Shown here in pieces: positions 10,863 through 22,560 of a DNA stretch of 64,000 nucleotides. The stretch comes from Acanthosoma haemorrhoidale (lineage: Eukaryota; Arthropoda; Insecta; Hemiptera; Acanthosomatidae), in contig OV884009.1 of the NCBI GenBank assembly GCA_930367205.1, positions 41,053,841-41,117,840 of the forward strand, given 5' to 3'. Under the pieces are notes generated by a model. That model was given only the letters and a program-made list of their open reading frames with translations. It had not been told where the DNA came from and ran no database searches. The translations under genes and the position numbers were made by a program. The first letter of the stretch is position 1, and the number at the start of each line of letters is the position of its first letter.

Positions 10863-10880
10863 TGGTGCCGAAACCCGGGA
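10863..10880 (+). other. Primer binding site, tRNA-Phe type
   Basis: TGGTGCCGAAACCCGGGA is the exact complement of the last 18 bases of animal tRNA-Phe (TCCCGGGTTTCGGCACCA), as I know that tRNA. It sits directly after the LTR, where minus-strand DNA synthesis is primed. Confidence 0.75.
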
Positions 10881-10966
10881 GTCGCGGAGACAGTGAGGAA
10901 TTAAGGAACGCAGTTTGGGGAAATTTTGTTGTGGCCCGATTTTGATCGATACACGGAGAAGAACAG

Positions 10967-11357
10967 ATGACGGAAAGTGGAGTATTAAGACAGCCCGTCT
11001 TAAATCTCGTTGATGGGGTTGGACCTAGGAGAGTGGGCCTGCTTCCGGACTCACGCGAATGCACTCGCCCTGATGAGGGTGAAGGCCATGAACACCCAGG
11101 ATCTAAGAAAAGCGATTTCAGATTTGGGGAAGTTTACAGGTGAGCTGGGTGAACTTAATCACTTTTTGAAGGGAAGAGAACGCCTCACAGCGTTAATCGG
11201 GACAAAGGTGGAAGGCAATTGGCTGGACCTCAGGGACGTGGAATCACTGAGAGCTATTACGACCATTCTCCTGATCGTACTAGGGAGCGAAGGCCAGCCC
11301 AAACAGTACACAACCTGTAATCCCTTACATTCGGTCGTATTCCTAAGACACTTATAG
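10967..11357 (+). pseudogene. Start of gag-like region, frame-broken
   Basis: After the primer site, an ATG at 10967 opens a 58-codon frame, and an overlapping frame (11010-11357) continues with charged peptide such as LRKAISDLGKFTGELGEL. No nucleocapsid, protease or polymerase follows. By 11358 the sequence turns into A-rich material and then the duplication junction. It is probably the truncated gag of the element whose LTR lies at 10282. Confidence 0.35.
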
Positions 11358-11943
11358 TCCAAATAGAACGTTGCCTCTAACACTGCAGTCGCTAGTGTCA
11401 ACAATCAAAACAACAAAACAAACAAAATAAAATTACATGGCTTATTACTCAAAGAAAACAATGGCATCTTACACGCTACGCTAAATCAATAATTCTACAC
11501 AGCCTGTATACATTCTAAATAAAAACAAAAGGAAATACAAAAAAAAAAAAATAGATATACTCCTACAAGTGGTACCACATCATCAGCCCATGATCGTATT
11601 AATATTCGACATATTCATATTCAGCTAATAGCCTTTGGTGTGGGATATTAAATATAAATGTGATTAATATTTTGGAAGGTTAAATAAAAAATTTACATTT
11701 TTTTAAACATTACATTTTATTTATTAATTTAACTATATTTAAATTAAAATCTAATTGCATAACTTAAGCCCAACGTTAGAGTGTCTTTACTTTATAGTGT
11801 AATTCCGGGTTAAATCTAAAATATTTAAATGATTCTAAAGGAATTATAAGAGTGGCATTAGGAAAATTTATTGGGGAAGATTTTGTTCGTGTGGTTGTCA
11901 GTACTGCTTTGTTTTTCATCTCGAGACCAGTAGACGTTATACC

Positions 11944-12209
11944 ATGTCAGGCATAACTGGTAAGATTATTTGTTTTAACAGTTTCATTTGTTTTAATATG
12001 TTAATTTAAATTTAACTATATACATAATTAATTAATACATTAATTTTAATGTAATTTTAGAAAAATTACAGGCCTTTTGTGCTTTACCAGAGTTGGTGTG
12101 TATGAAACCAAAGGATGATCAACTTGCAAAGGCTATGAAAAAGAATGGGTTGAAGACTTTTTCCACGAAATTTCTTCTGTGGTATATTGGGCCAAAGCCG
12201 ACTTATTAA
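11944..12209 (+). pseudogene. Possible two-exon remnant, unit 2 copy
   Basis: Identical counterpart of 1420-1685 in the second tandem unit, with the same ATG, donor, acceptor and stop. It shares the same weak support. Confidence 0.22.
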
Positions 12210-12355
12210 ATGTAAGAAATTTGATATATTTTATTATTAATAGTGGTATATCTTGGTTACTAGTTCATCCTAGTGGCTTGGGGTTTATTCCTTTATGTAC
12301 TACCTTAACATTATTTATTATTTTATTTGTATCTAAGATTTCGTTTTATCAATTA

Positions 12356-13419
12356 TGAACTTACGTGAGCTCATCACGAGGGAGCCCTCAATAAGTGAAT
12401 TAACTACTGTCTATACTCCTTCAGTGTGTGGTATAGACGATATCAGACAGAGAAGCCGGTCATATTGGCCTGGCCTTGTGCGTGCCTTTGCCGGATCATT
12501 GATAACATAGGCAATAGACTTACTTAACATTATGGTCCCCGTTGCCGAGCGGCATCACTATCTCTGGTTATGATTTCGTGAGTTCGATACTCCTCCAAAC
12601 CAACAACTATTTCACGCTCTTCCAACAGCAATGTGCAAATAAATTCGTTGTCTCCAGCACCTAGCTCAATGGAAGACTTGCCACCGCAAGCAATCACTTC
12701 TCAAGAGACAGAAGAAACCGTCAACGAGTCCCTGTTCTTCACGCCTAATAGCTTTGAGGCACTGAAAAATACTCAAGTAGTGGACATGATGAAATCTATA
12801 TAAAAAGTCTAAACAGCACAAGCAGACGTCAATATTCGTCCCAGAAATTAGCAATTTTAAATTTGTATGCTTTCAAATGACTTATATTGTAGGTATGGGC
12901 AAATAAACATGTCACAATCGGTCTCGAAACACTAAAAATTCTCCAGACACGTATAGAGCCATAATAAAATATCAGAAACCTACATCCCACTACACCAGCT
13001 GACTAAATAGACGACGAACTCTCAGCTCCTATACAAAGTTCGTCAAATAACGAACGTGTTGTGTGAGGACAAGCAACAAGAGAAAACGATTGAAACGGCG
13101 TTACCTTTGTTCTTTGTATATCTCGAGCGAACACCTGGAGTTAAGAAAATCTACGAGTTAACCCACCTGTATTGTACTAGAATACCATACCACAAACGTG
13201 ACATCGTCAAATGCCATAATTGTCATATCAAACCATCGATTACCCAGATGGAAGAGCTCGTGAAGGTACCGTCATTGTAGACTGTCATCAACATGCAGGC
13301 ACTGTCATTGTCCACAACTCTATTTCCTATCACACAGTTCCTTTGGTAGCACATGATTTCCTCAGTCCACTGCAGTGTCAAACAGCACCTTCACTTCCCC
13401 CCTTACTCTAGCGTCTCTA
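12356..13419 (+). mobile_element. Decayed Jockey LINE, unit 2 copy
   Basis: Counterpart of 1832-2895 in the second unit. One substitution near 13413 (Leu to Val in one frame) separates the copies. The same internal deletion joining ORF1 to ORF2 is present in both, so it predates the tandem duplication. Confidence 0.75.
12535..12596 (+). promoter_or_regulatory. tRNA-like A box/B box, unit 2 copy
   Basis: Same sequence as 2011-2072 in the second tandem unit, carrying the GCCGAGCGG and GAGTTCGATAC motifs. Confidence 0.4.
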
Positions 13420-14347
13420 CTATTTTAGAAGATTCATTACATGCACAAGCTTCCGAGCTAACCTATGAAGATGCTTATTCCTTCGAAGAGTCTCTTTTAG
13501 TTAGCCTTCGGGAGCCTTGTGAGGGAAGAGGCTGGTCATTCCTCCAGTGAGCCTCCACAAACAACTCTTCAAGGACTAACAGAAGGGAAAAAATGGATCT
13601 TGGTGTTACTGGGTCTCTCAGCCTAGTCAGTGAGGCGCTACTATCAGCTTCTGTGAGTAGAGCTATTCTCAAATATGCTAAAAAAATAACTTTTTTTATA
13701 AAGTTAACTTATATTAAGATAACATTTTTGTTTTGTTTTTAGACATTGCAACCATTCGGTTCAATAGAACAACCAGAAGATAGACATGACAAAACCACAG
13801 TCAACCAACTAAAACCCTTCTCAGAAAAAAAAAAATTTGATCACATTTTCTATAAAAGATACATGTAGAAAGAAATCAAATAAATTAAATTTTTTATTTA
13901 AATCTTTATTTATATATTGTTGTGCTTTGTTTACATAATGCAAACTTGTAAATACAATAAAAATCAATAATTTACAAAGGATTTTGGTTAAAATATTGAG
14001 TAAGTTCCTCCCTTATAATTTTGGCTGTTGTTAAAGGGTTATGTCCAGTAGCTGATGCTAAGCTAGTCAGTATTGACTCCAAATTATCTAGAAACATTAA
14101 TCATACAGATTAGTTGGCATCTCTTTAAGCGAAAAGGTATTGAGATACATGTATCCAAGTAATATAATAATATTTGGTGTTCAATTTTGATAGCTTAAGA
14201 GATTTTTTTTTCAAAACGCAACAAAACTCATAAAAGTTTTTCTTTTCTTTTTTTTTTTTATTAAAAATGATAAAATTATTGTTATTTAAAATAATAAAAA
14301 AAAATTATTTAGTATAGTAGGCTAGCAAAGGTATTAATGCACCTGTA

Positions 14348-16165
14348 TTAAAATAATATCTGGTGTTTTTCATTGCCAGAAAATTGTGAAGAGCAACACA
14401 GGTGAGTATCACTAATTTCCCACTGGCAAATTGACTTATATGGTGGTAGATTCCTGAAGGGGTAAGCCTTCATGAGGTCGGTACTCAATGAGAATGCATC
14501 ATCTCCAATAAAACGGTAAGGAATTGGTTTTTTCCCATCCTGAGAGACTTCAAAAATTCCCCCATTCTTGGAAAGCAAAACTCCGGTCACTATTAAATGT
14601 AATATTATTTTATTATCAATAAAAATTAGTAACATTAAAAAAAAAGAAGATATATCAAACCAACACAGAGAGAATAATTCCAGGTTGGCACAACGTTATT
14701 TGCCAATTGTTTTCTACTCTCCCTCAGTTTGGGGCAACTGAATAAAAATGTAAGTTGACTTCAAATTAATATTTGTCAACTTTTACTTTGATATCAATGC
14801 AAACATACCTAAGTGTAACCACGACTCCTTAAATTATTGTAAATACTTCGGGGAAACAGTGCTGTAATGGAGCCTTGTAGATTACATAAGCAACTTATAG
14901 GACTTGCCCATTGTCAATCAGCTAAGTGTAAGCCTGAGTCTGCAATTTATGAAACACAGTGCTATATATATAATATGATTTACAGCAAATATAGTCTTAT
15001 GTATGTGCATAATAATTTACTGTAACCATACGACGACGCATCTTGCTCCGTTAACTCATCTTATACTATATTCAAAACTCCTCGTCCTTCTTGGTGGCAA
15101 GAGATCCAGCTTTTGGTCCATACTGACTCAACATTATTTTTTTGCTTCCTATCAAGCACCAGTAGGATATCTAACCTTGAATCAAGAAGGCAAACAAAAA
15201 CAATTGAGAGTAGAGGAAAAAACAAAAGATAGTATAGTTGTTGTTGGGATAATGAAAACACACAGAGCATTATACTCATCTAGTTTTGGGACCAGCCCGT
15301 AATTCATGTTATTAGCTTGAGATTATGAGTAAGAAAAACTTAAAAACTTTGTTGGTTAGTGGTTATTGACTTAAAGCAGAACGGAAAATAAATAGCACGA
15401 AGAGAAGAAGTATTAATTTTGTTTAAAGAATGAAGAGAATTAAAGAAGAAAAGGAATCGAATTTATAGACAAGTATTTATATAATTAATATAAGTTTAGT
15501 TTTTTATGTTTGTAAAATTAAATTCATCTTTTTGCCAGAATTATTATTGTTAATAGAACCTAATAATAAATAGTAAATAAAATAAATTTAAAGTAAAAGA
15601 ATAAAAAATAGAATTACGGCATACCTTTCATAGAATGTTATAATATGATTTACAGCAAATATCTTATGTATGTACTTAATAATTTACTGTAACCATACGA
15701 CGACGCGTCTTGCTCCGTTAACTCATCTTATACTATATTCAAAACTCCTCGTCCTTCTTGATGGCAAGAGATCCAGCTTTTGGTCCAAATCGACTCAACA
15801 TTATTTATTTGCTTCCTATCAAGCACCAGTAGGATAATGAAACCAGCTACAAGATCAAACACAGATCCCTCAGCCAACATCAGTGGCCTTTTCCAGGCCA
15901 TTTCAAGCAAGTTTCTCCCTCTGTTTGGGGCAACTGAAAAAAAATGTAATTTGACTTCAAATTAGATAGTTGTCAACTTTTACTTTGATTTCAATGCAAA
16001 CATACCTTAGTGTAACCACGACTCCTTAAATTATTGTAAATACTTCGGGGAAACAGTGCTGTAATAGAGCCTTGTAGATTACATAAGCAACTTATAGGAC
16101 TCGCCTGTTGTCAATCAGCTAAGTGTAAGCCTGAGTCTGTAATTTATGAAACACAGTGCTATATA
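14348..16165 (-). pseudogene. PIF/Harbinger transposase remains, unit 2 copy
   Basis: Counterpart of 3823-5640. The C-terminal piece at 14348-14635 and the two N-terminal pieces ending at about 15255 and 15910 translate identically to unit 1. Confidence 0.7.
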
Positions 16166-17638
16166 TTATTATAATATTTATTATTTTATTTTAATGATAT
16201 AATTTATCTTAAGGTTCTGTTAATAAAAATAGGAAACTTCTGGCAAAAGGAATAATTGTTTATTTACACAAATTGATTTAAAAATAAAATAAAATAACAT
16301 TATTATAAACTAATGTAAAAATGTACCTTAATTATTAAATGGGCGGAACTGGCCAGTGTTTCTTTGTGTTGATTCTTATTCATTATTCTTTGTTCTTTGT
16401 TCCACGATGCGTCGTCTTCTTTGTGTCCCGAGAGTCCTTTGTTCTCTGCCGGGTGAAAGTTGTTACCTCGTGGTGGTCATGGTCTTCTCAGTGGGGCCGT
16501 CTATGCAAGAGAGCCCTGCTTCTACCTAGGTCTCGTCTCCCCGGTCTCCGATGTAAGAGTGCATCTTCTTGCTTCTCGGTATTCCTATATCTCGTACCTC
16601 TCCGCTGCCTTATTGATCTTTCAACTGGTTGTTCAATGCCAGTTGTGTTGGATATTATTACTTTTCTTGTTTTGAGTTTAATAAATTAAAATATTTATAT
16701 TTAATTACTGATATTATTTATACTATAAATATTAATGGTAGATACAAACGCAACAAATAGTGTTTAAACGTTCATGGATCGTGATCCACCGTTCATTTAT
16801 ACCCGATAATTTTGAGTTTATTATCAAAAGCACCATCAAAAATCACAACATCAAAATATCACAACATTCGGGTCCGCTACGATTTAAAAATTTTTTGGTT
16901 CACTTCACTATTGATTTTACTTTACTACTTTAACAATTTGGATTTTCTACAACTTAATTACAATACCAAAATGTGTGCCATCAAAATTTTATATACAGTT
17001 TTATTACAGTTTCCAAAGGTAATTGTACCATACAGAGAGTTTAACATTTAATTATATTACAATCATTTTTTCATTTTCAAGTCTTTATTACATTGCTTGA
17101 TTGAGATTATTTTCATAATAAGATTTTAAATTAAATTTAATTCTCTAGTTTTTAGATAGACTTTAACATATTTTCAAATTTGATTGTACAATTAAACATT
17201 TTAATACAGTATGATAAACTTTAATATCCAAATTTTTACATGTCCCTGATTGATGTTATTTTATAATAAATTCTTTCAATTGATTTTAATTTTCAAGCTT
17301 TTGAATATCTTTTAACATATTTTCCACTTTGATTGTACACTATAATAAACTTTATTTTTCAAATTTTACACCTTCCTAATTGCCATTGTTTTATAATAGA
17401 TTTTCTAATAATTTTAATTTTGTATTTTTTTATTTTATTTTTTTTTTATATTACTTTTTTATAGTCATCCGATTACCATTATTTCATAAAAATAAAGTAT
17501 AACTCTTATTTCTTTTCTTTTTATAATTATACTCTATGGTATTAAAAATATCCCTGTTTTTAAAAACATCCAAAAAAATGAAGTTATTTTTAAAGTCTTT
17601 CCTTATATTTATTTTTATGTTATTCACATATACAATTA

Positions 17639-18266
17639 GAACCAATTGAAAATAAAGAAGAAATCCTAAAAATAGTTAATTTGATAAAAATACAAGAAAT
17701 TAAAAAAGATCAAGAGGAAAATAGAATATTACAAAACACCAAAACAAAATTAATAGAAAAAGTGTTCTATAAAAAAGTAAGAAATAAAGAAAAGATAATT
17801 TTATCTGAAAACTTAAGTTTAGAATTCATTAAAGAAATACATTCTGAATGGTGCCATATAAACAAATGATGAATAGGGTATGCCCTTATTATACAGCAAA
17901 AAATATAACTGCAAATATAAAAAAAGTATTTAAAACCTGTGAAATATGTATTAAAAACAAATCCAGAGGGCAAGAAAAATATGGGCTAATGTCACAACTA
18001 GGGCCGGCAACAAAACCATTCATGAATATAACAAGAAAATATTTGATAAATCATTAAAACATTGGGAATTTAACACAGGAGATACAGTATATATAGAAAA
18101 TGGCAACAACAATATAAACAGGCATAAACTAGATGAATTAAAAATTGGTCCCTTTGAAATAACAGAAAAGATATCAAATTTAATATATAAAATAAAAACC
18201 GGAAGAGGAAAGCAAGAAACTGGATTCTTTCACATAACAAAATTACTTCCGATATTACCAGACTGA
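17639..18266 (+). pseudogene. Ty3/gypsy integrase relic, unit 2 copy
   Basis: Counterpart of 7114-7741 with the same frame breaks and the same missing catalytic core, so the damage predates the duplication. Confidence 0.75.
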
Positions 18267-18654
18267 AAATTTTCAAAGAATTTTCACCTCAGAGATACAT
18301 ATGTGAAAAAAAATGTAATTTGACTTAAAATTAGATAGTTGTCAAGTTTTACTTTGATTTCAATGAAAACATTCCTTAGTGTAACCAGGACTCCTTTAAT
18401 TAGTAATGGAGCCTGGTAGATTACATAAGTAACTTATAGGACTAGCCTGTTGTCTACAGATCCTGCAGCCAATATCAGTGGCCTTTTGCAGGTTATTTTA
18501 CAAAGTGGGAAGGGTAAAAGATGTAAATAGTAAAGAAGAATTAAACTAGAAAACCAAAGTACTAATTGTTTTGTTTACATTTATAACACACCAAGTAGGT
18601 TTTAAAGGTACATTTTCTGACACACCTAGTGGAAACAGCACTAACTAATCATTA

Positions 18655-18869
18655 ATTAGAACCAGACAAAAAACAGTATATAAAAACAGACTGGCGGTGA
18701 GCCTCATCGCCTAGTGTGAACACAAGAGTACTTTTCACAACATAAAATTTTTTATTGTATTATGCACTCCTCCAAATGCATTTAAATGCAGGAAGAGAAG
18801 AAATTTGTAAGATCGATTGTTTCTTGTACATATTATCACTTGTATTATTGTTTGTTTGAGGTTTTGAAG

Positions 18870-18912
<43 letters not shown>

Positions 18913-18917
18913 TATAA
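18655..18917 (+). mobile_element. LINE 3' tail, unit 2 copy
   Basis: Counterpart of 8130-8396. The poly(A) differs slightly in length and carries an interrupting G near its start. Confidence 0.55.
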
Positions 18918-19017
18918 ACAACATAGGATTTCAACTATGAAAGCGTTAATTTATCACTGATTTGCATGTTGATTATTGATTGAATTCAATGAGGCTAGCT
19001 TTTTATCAAAATTGTTC

Positions 19018-19560
19018 TTAGCGTGGTTGATAATTACATTCTACGTCGTGTTGTCCCATTGCAGAAAGTGGTAGTATTATGGTGCATCCATTAGACGAAT
19101 ATTTGCATGGAGACATCACCAGGTTTGCGAGTTGGTCCATTTTTGTATTATGAATGGTTTTTAATTGTATTCTGCATATAGGGCAACGTTGTAGCTTCGG
19201 TCGACAATTTTTGCAAACGATGTGCCCGTATTCGCATTGAATTACTGTAGGATAGATGGTCTCATAACAAACTGGACATTCAAACAAGTCCAGTAAACCC
19301 AAAGTATTGAAACTGTATGTTCTAGTTAAAGTCTCACACTTAGATCTGAGAATATATGCGAATTTCTCTATAATAATATTTCTTATTCCTTCCATTGGTT
19401 CGCTGCACGTAGGGCAGTGTGTCATATTCTCTCGACACTTATCACAAAAAATATGGCCGTTGGGGCATTGCACTATCATCGGTCTAATCCACTCCTTACA
19501 TAACGGACATCTTAATAAATCCAGAAATGAAAATATTATGTGTCTACCGTCGTTAGACAT
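19018..19560 (-). CDS. Two-RING SIAH/SINA-like protein, unit 2 copy
   Basis: The 180-residue protein is identical to that at 8492-9034, with both RING domains, the half SIAH zinc finger and the same stop. Upstream and downstream sequence is also shared, so if the assembly is right this gene exists as two identical tandem copies. I saw no coding difference between them, which fits a very recent duplication. Confidence 0.8.
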   Translation of the reverse strand: MSNDGRHIIFSFLDLLRCPLCKEWIRPMIVQCPNGHIFCDKCRENMTHCPTCSEPMEGIRNIIIEKFAYILRSKCETLTRTYSFNTLGLLDLFECPVCYETIYPTVIQCEYGHIVCKNCRPKLQRCPICRIQLKTIHNTKMDQLANLVMSPCKYSSNGCTIILPLSAMGQHDVECNYQPR

Positions 19561-20262
19561 ATTTTTATTTGCACTTTGACTACTGAACTACTATTGCTTT
19601 GACACTGAAACTAAGCCTTACTAGCTAACAATTAAAATTAGTTGCTCAGACTGAAATGAAAGCGTCTATTATTTAAAACTTGCATTTGTTATACTCAGCC
19701 TTATTCCTTGATATTAGATCTTTATTAACATATGAATATTGAAGCAAAAATGACTTGGTGCTTTTAAGAATGAAAACATTATTTTCACTTTTTTTTTTTT
19801 TTTTTTTTTGTCAATTATAAGTTGAAATTATAATTCTCTAACTTTATATAAATCATATCGAAGTGAAAAAACAATATTCAGATATATATACCATTGGTAA
19901 ATGTTCCAAAGAGGTACTCTCTTTGCAAATGACCATACTTCTTTGGTTGAACATTGGAGATAGCTGGTGAGATACTGAACTTAAGTATTTGAATTTTTGA
20001 CGAAGGGTATTCTTTCTAATAATTGATTAAATATTACTGAAATCGCATTCATGCTTCAGGCAAATTTCACATTCCATCCTCTGTATGGATATTTTAAAAA
20101 ACATGTGATTTCAACCAGTTAGAGGGAAGAGTAGTAAAATATCGAACTAATATTTTCGTTTCTTTAACCAACCATTTTTTCCATTGGTATACAAGTTACA
20201 ACTATGACTTATTAAAATAATTCTTTGATAACTTTGCATGGAAGTGTTAATAAATCAATGAT

Positions 20263-20691
20263 TTGCATATGTATTATTTTAATTCAGCCACGTTTGCATA
20301 CGGTTTTAATGTTCATTGTCATTTCACTTCTCCTATACACAGTGAAAAAATATTTAAACAAATCATTATATTGAAAAAAAAATCTATTTTCCTTGGTCAA
20401 TTGGATTCTTTGCAACGAAAAATTTTTGTTTTTGTTTTGTTTTTTTTGCTAGCAATAACTTCACATGGGAATTTAGATTATTTAAGGATAGGACCGAACT
20501 CATTCTTAAATAATAGATTATCCAAGCATACTATGACCTCTGTGTTTTCCCCAATTTATTACCTATCACCAATTTTGCTAATGGCCTTCATGAATTATAC
20601 CTTGTTTATTATGATTTACTTTTTATTAGTAGTTATCTATTACATTTGTAAGAAAGAAGGAAATGTAATAATGCTGATGAACAAATGGTGA
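20263..20691 (+). CDS. Hypothetical 142-residue hydrophobic protein, unit 2 copy (doubtful)
   Basis: Identical translation to 9737-10165. Preservation reflects the recent duplication and is not independent support for coding. Confidence 0.15.
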   Translation: MHMYYFNSATFAYGFNVHCHFTSPIHSEKIFKQIIILKKKSIFLGQLDSLQRKIFVFVLFFLLAITSHGNLDYLRIGPNSFLNNRLSKHTMTSVFSPIYYLSPILLMAFMNYTLFIMIYFLLVVIYYICKKEGNVIMLMNKW

Positions 20692-20807
20692 TCAAAGTAC
20701 TAACTACAATTTCTTGAATTGTAAGCTTACTGGCTCTACTTAAAACTATTTAAATGCATATGACAGCCTTGAAATATGTTAAACAGGCAAAAAGCAAATA
20801 TAATATT

Positions 20808-21386
20808 TGTAGCGACCGCTAACTACATTAGATAAATCACCCTATACTCTATTCTATATATATTGTAAATTAATTTAAACAAATGTAAATAACATTACCA
20901 AACCATAAATCATTGTAAATGTTGTAAACAATAAAGACGCAACTGCAAGCCAATTAGTTATATGAGCTGGGGCACCCGCTACCCGTAGCAGGTACTAAGC
21001 GACCCAAACCGCCAGGCCTGCCGAGAGAGCCGGAGACCCTTACCCGGGTCAGGTATCAGTGACTCAAAGGCCACCAACTGTCAAAGAACAAAGGCCACCA
21101 CATACTCAGCTGGCGTTGGGTACAATAAAACCGAAGCTGATTGGCTAGGCACTGGCTGGTAAGTAGGCACCCCCCTCGTGACGACCCGACAATATTATAT
21201 ATAAGTTTAGGCCTGGGCACTGTCGGTACACGGTCTTAATACCAAATCATCGGGATGTAAACAATACGATTGTATATGTATAGGATTAAGAGCTACGAAT
21301 AAAGCAGTCTTGTACTATCGTTTGACCTCTTCATTTCTATTACCTCTTTCTCGACCTTTTTTCAGTTTTATTTCTTACGAACGTTA
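20808..21386 (+). mobile_element. LTR with tRNA-Phe primer site, unit 2 copy
   Basis: Counterpart of 10282-10860, with at least two base differences (near 20897 and 20940). The differences between the tandem units start to accumulate here. Confidence 0.65.
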
Positions 21387-21388
21387 AC

Positions 21389-21406
21389 TGGTGCCGAAAC
21401 CCGGGA
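21389..21406 (+). other. Primer binding site, tRNA-Phe type, unit 2 copy
   Basis: The same 18 bases as at 10863-10880, directly after the LTR at 20808-21386. Confidence 0.75.
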
Positions 21407-21492
21407 GTCGCGGAGACAGTGAGGAATTAAGGAACGCAGTTTGGGGAAATTTTGTTGTGGCCCGATTTTGATCGATACACGGAGAAGAACAG

Positions 21493-21883
21493 ATGACGGA
21501 AAGTGGAGTATTAAGACAGCCCGTCTTAAATCTCGTTGATGGGGTTGGACCTAGGAGATTGGGCCTGCTTCCGGACTCACGCGAATGCACTCGCCCTGAT
21601 GAGGGTGAAGGCCATGAACACCCAGGATCTAAGAAAAGCGATTTCAGATTTGGGGAAGTTTACAGGTGAGCTGGGTGAACTTAATCACTTTTTGAAGGGA
21701 AGAGAACGCCTCACAGCGTTAATCGGGACAAAGGTGGAAGGCAATTGGCTGGACCTCAGGGACGTGGAATCACTGAGAGCTATTACGACCATTCTCCTAA
21801 TCGTACTAGGGAGCGAAGGCCAGCCCAAACAGTACACAACCTGTAATCCCTTACATTCGGTCGTATTCCTAAGACACTTATAG
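21493..21883 (+). pseudogene. Start of gag-like region, unit 2 copy
   Basis: Counterpart of 10967-11357. It differs by at least two substitutions (a Glu to Asp change in one frame, and G to A near 21799). Confidence 0.35.
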
Positions 21884-22441
21884 TCCAAATAGAACGTTGC
21901 CTCTAACACTGCAGTCGCTAGTGTCAACAATCAAAACAACAAAACAAACAAAATTAAATTACATGGCTTATTACTCAAAGAAAACAATGGCATCTTACAC
22001 GCTACGCTAAATCAATAATTCTACACAACCTGTATACATTCTAAATAAAAACAAAAGGAAATACAAAAAAAAAAAGATATACTCCTACAAGTGGTACCAC
22101 ATCATCAGCCCATGATCGTATTAATATTCGACATATTCATGCCTCTGGCTTTAACTTATATACAAGTTTTTGCGCATGCGCTACCTTCTAGAACACCTCG
22201 CTACTTCGCTCGTCCTTCAAATACTGTATACTACCGTCTATAGGCCATAGTTCAGTTATAAAATTGTTCCAGCAGGCAACCACGAGGGAGCCCTCAAGAC
22301 GTGAGTAAATCTCTTATTACATTTGTGTGAAGTATAATAAGTGAAATCGGACCGAGAAGTCTGCCATATTGGAAGCCTTGACATTAGCCGTTCACGGATC
22401 GGAGATAACACGAAGCAATAGGCTCTCTGAGCCAGACGGTC

Positions 22442-22499
22442 TGGTGGCTCAGAGCCAAGACCGGTGACTCGCCCCTGGAAGCTGTGAATTCTCGAATCC
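22442..22499 (+). promoter_or_regulatory. tRNA-like A box/B box in Jockey 5' region
   Basis: TGGTGGCTCAGA at 22442-22453 resembles a tRNA A box, and TTCTCGAATCC at 22489-22499 shares its last eight bases with the B box consensus. A T-rich run that could end RNA polymerase III transcription follows at 22511-22533. The placement relative to the conserved CACGAGGGAGCCCTCA block equals that in the old copy at 2011. Confidence 0.4.
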
Positions 22500-22560
22500 C
22501 AGTGGCGCTTACTTTATTTTTTATTTTTTTTTACTAACGTAACAAACATTGTTATGATAA

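Larger units (their letters stand above)
1098..11618 (+). repeat. Tandem duplication, unit 1 (10.5 kb)
   Basis: From CAGCTAATAGCC at 1098 to GACATATTCAT at 11618 the sequence recurs at 11622-22140 with an offset of 10,524 to 10,526. Three bases (ATT, 11619-11621) separate the units. Observed differences are few: a substitution near 2889, homopolymer length changes near 3730 and 8345, and a cluster of substitutions after 10370. The unit is not flanked by LTRs or inverted repeats. It is either a recent segmental tandem duplication or a false duplication in the assembly. Confidence 0.93.
11622..22140 (+). repeat. Tandem duplication, unit 2 (10.5 kb)
   Basis: Second copy of 1098-11618, in the same orientation. 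Every feature of unit 1 recurs here 10,524-10,526 bases further on. At 22141 the sequence changes to the 5' region of the Jockey LINE that continues to 26705, so the right breakpoint adjoins that element. Confidence 0.93.

Noticed and set aside
1098..22140. The two 10.5 kb copies as giant LTRs or ends of one large element
   Set aside because: They are directly adjacent with only 3 bases between, have no TG...CA ends, and contain unrelated older insertions shared by both.
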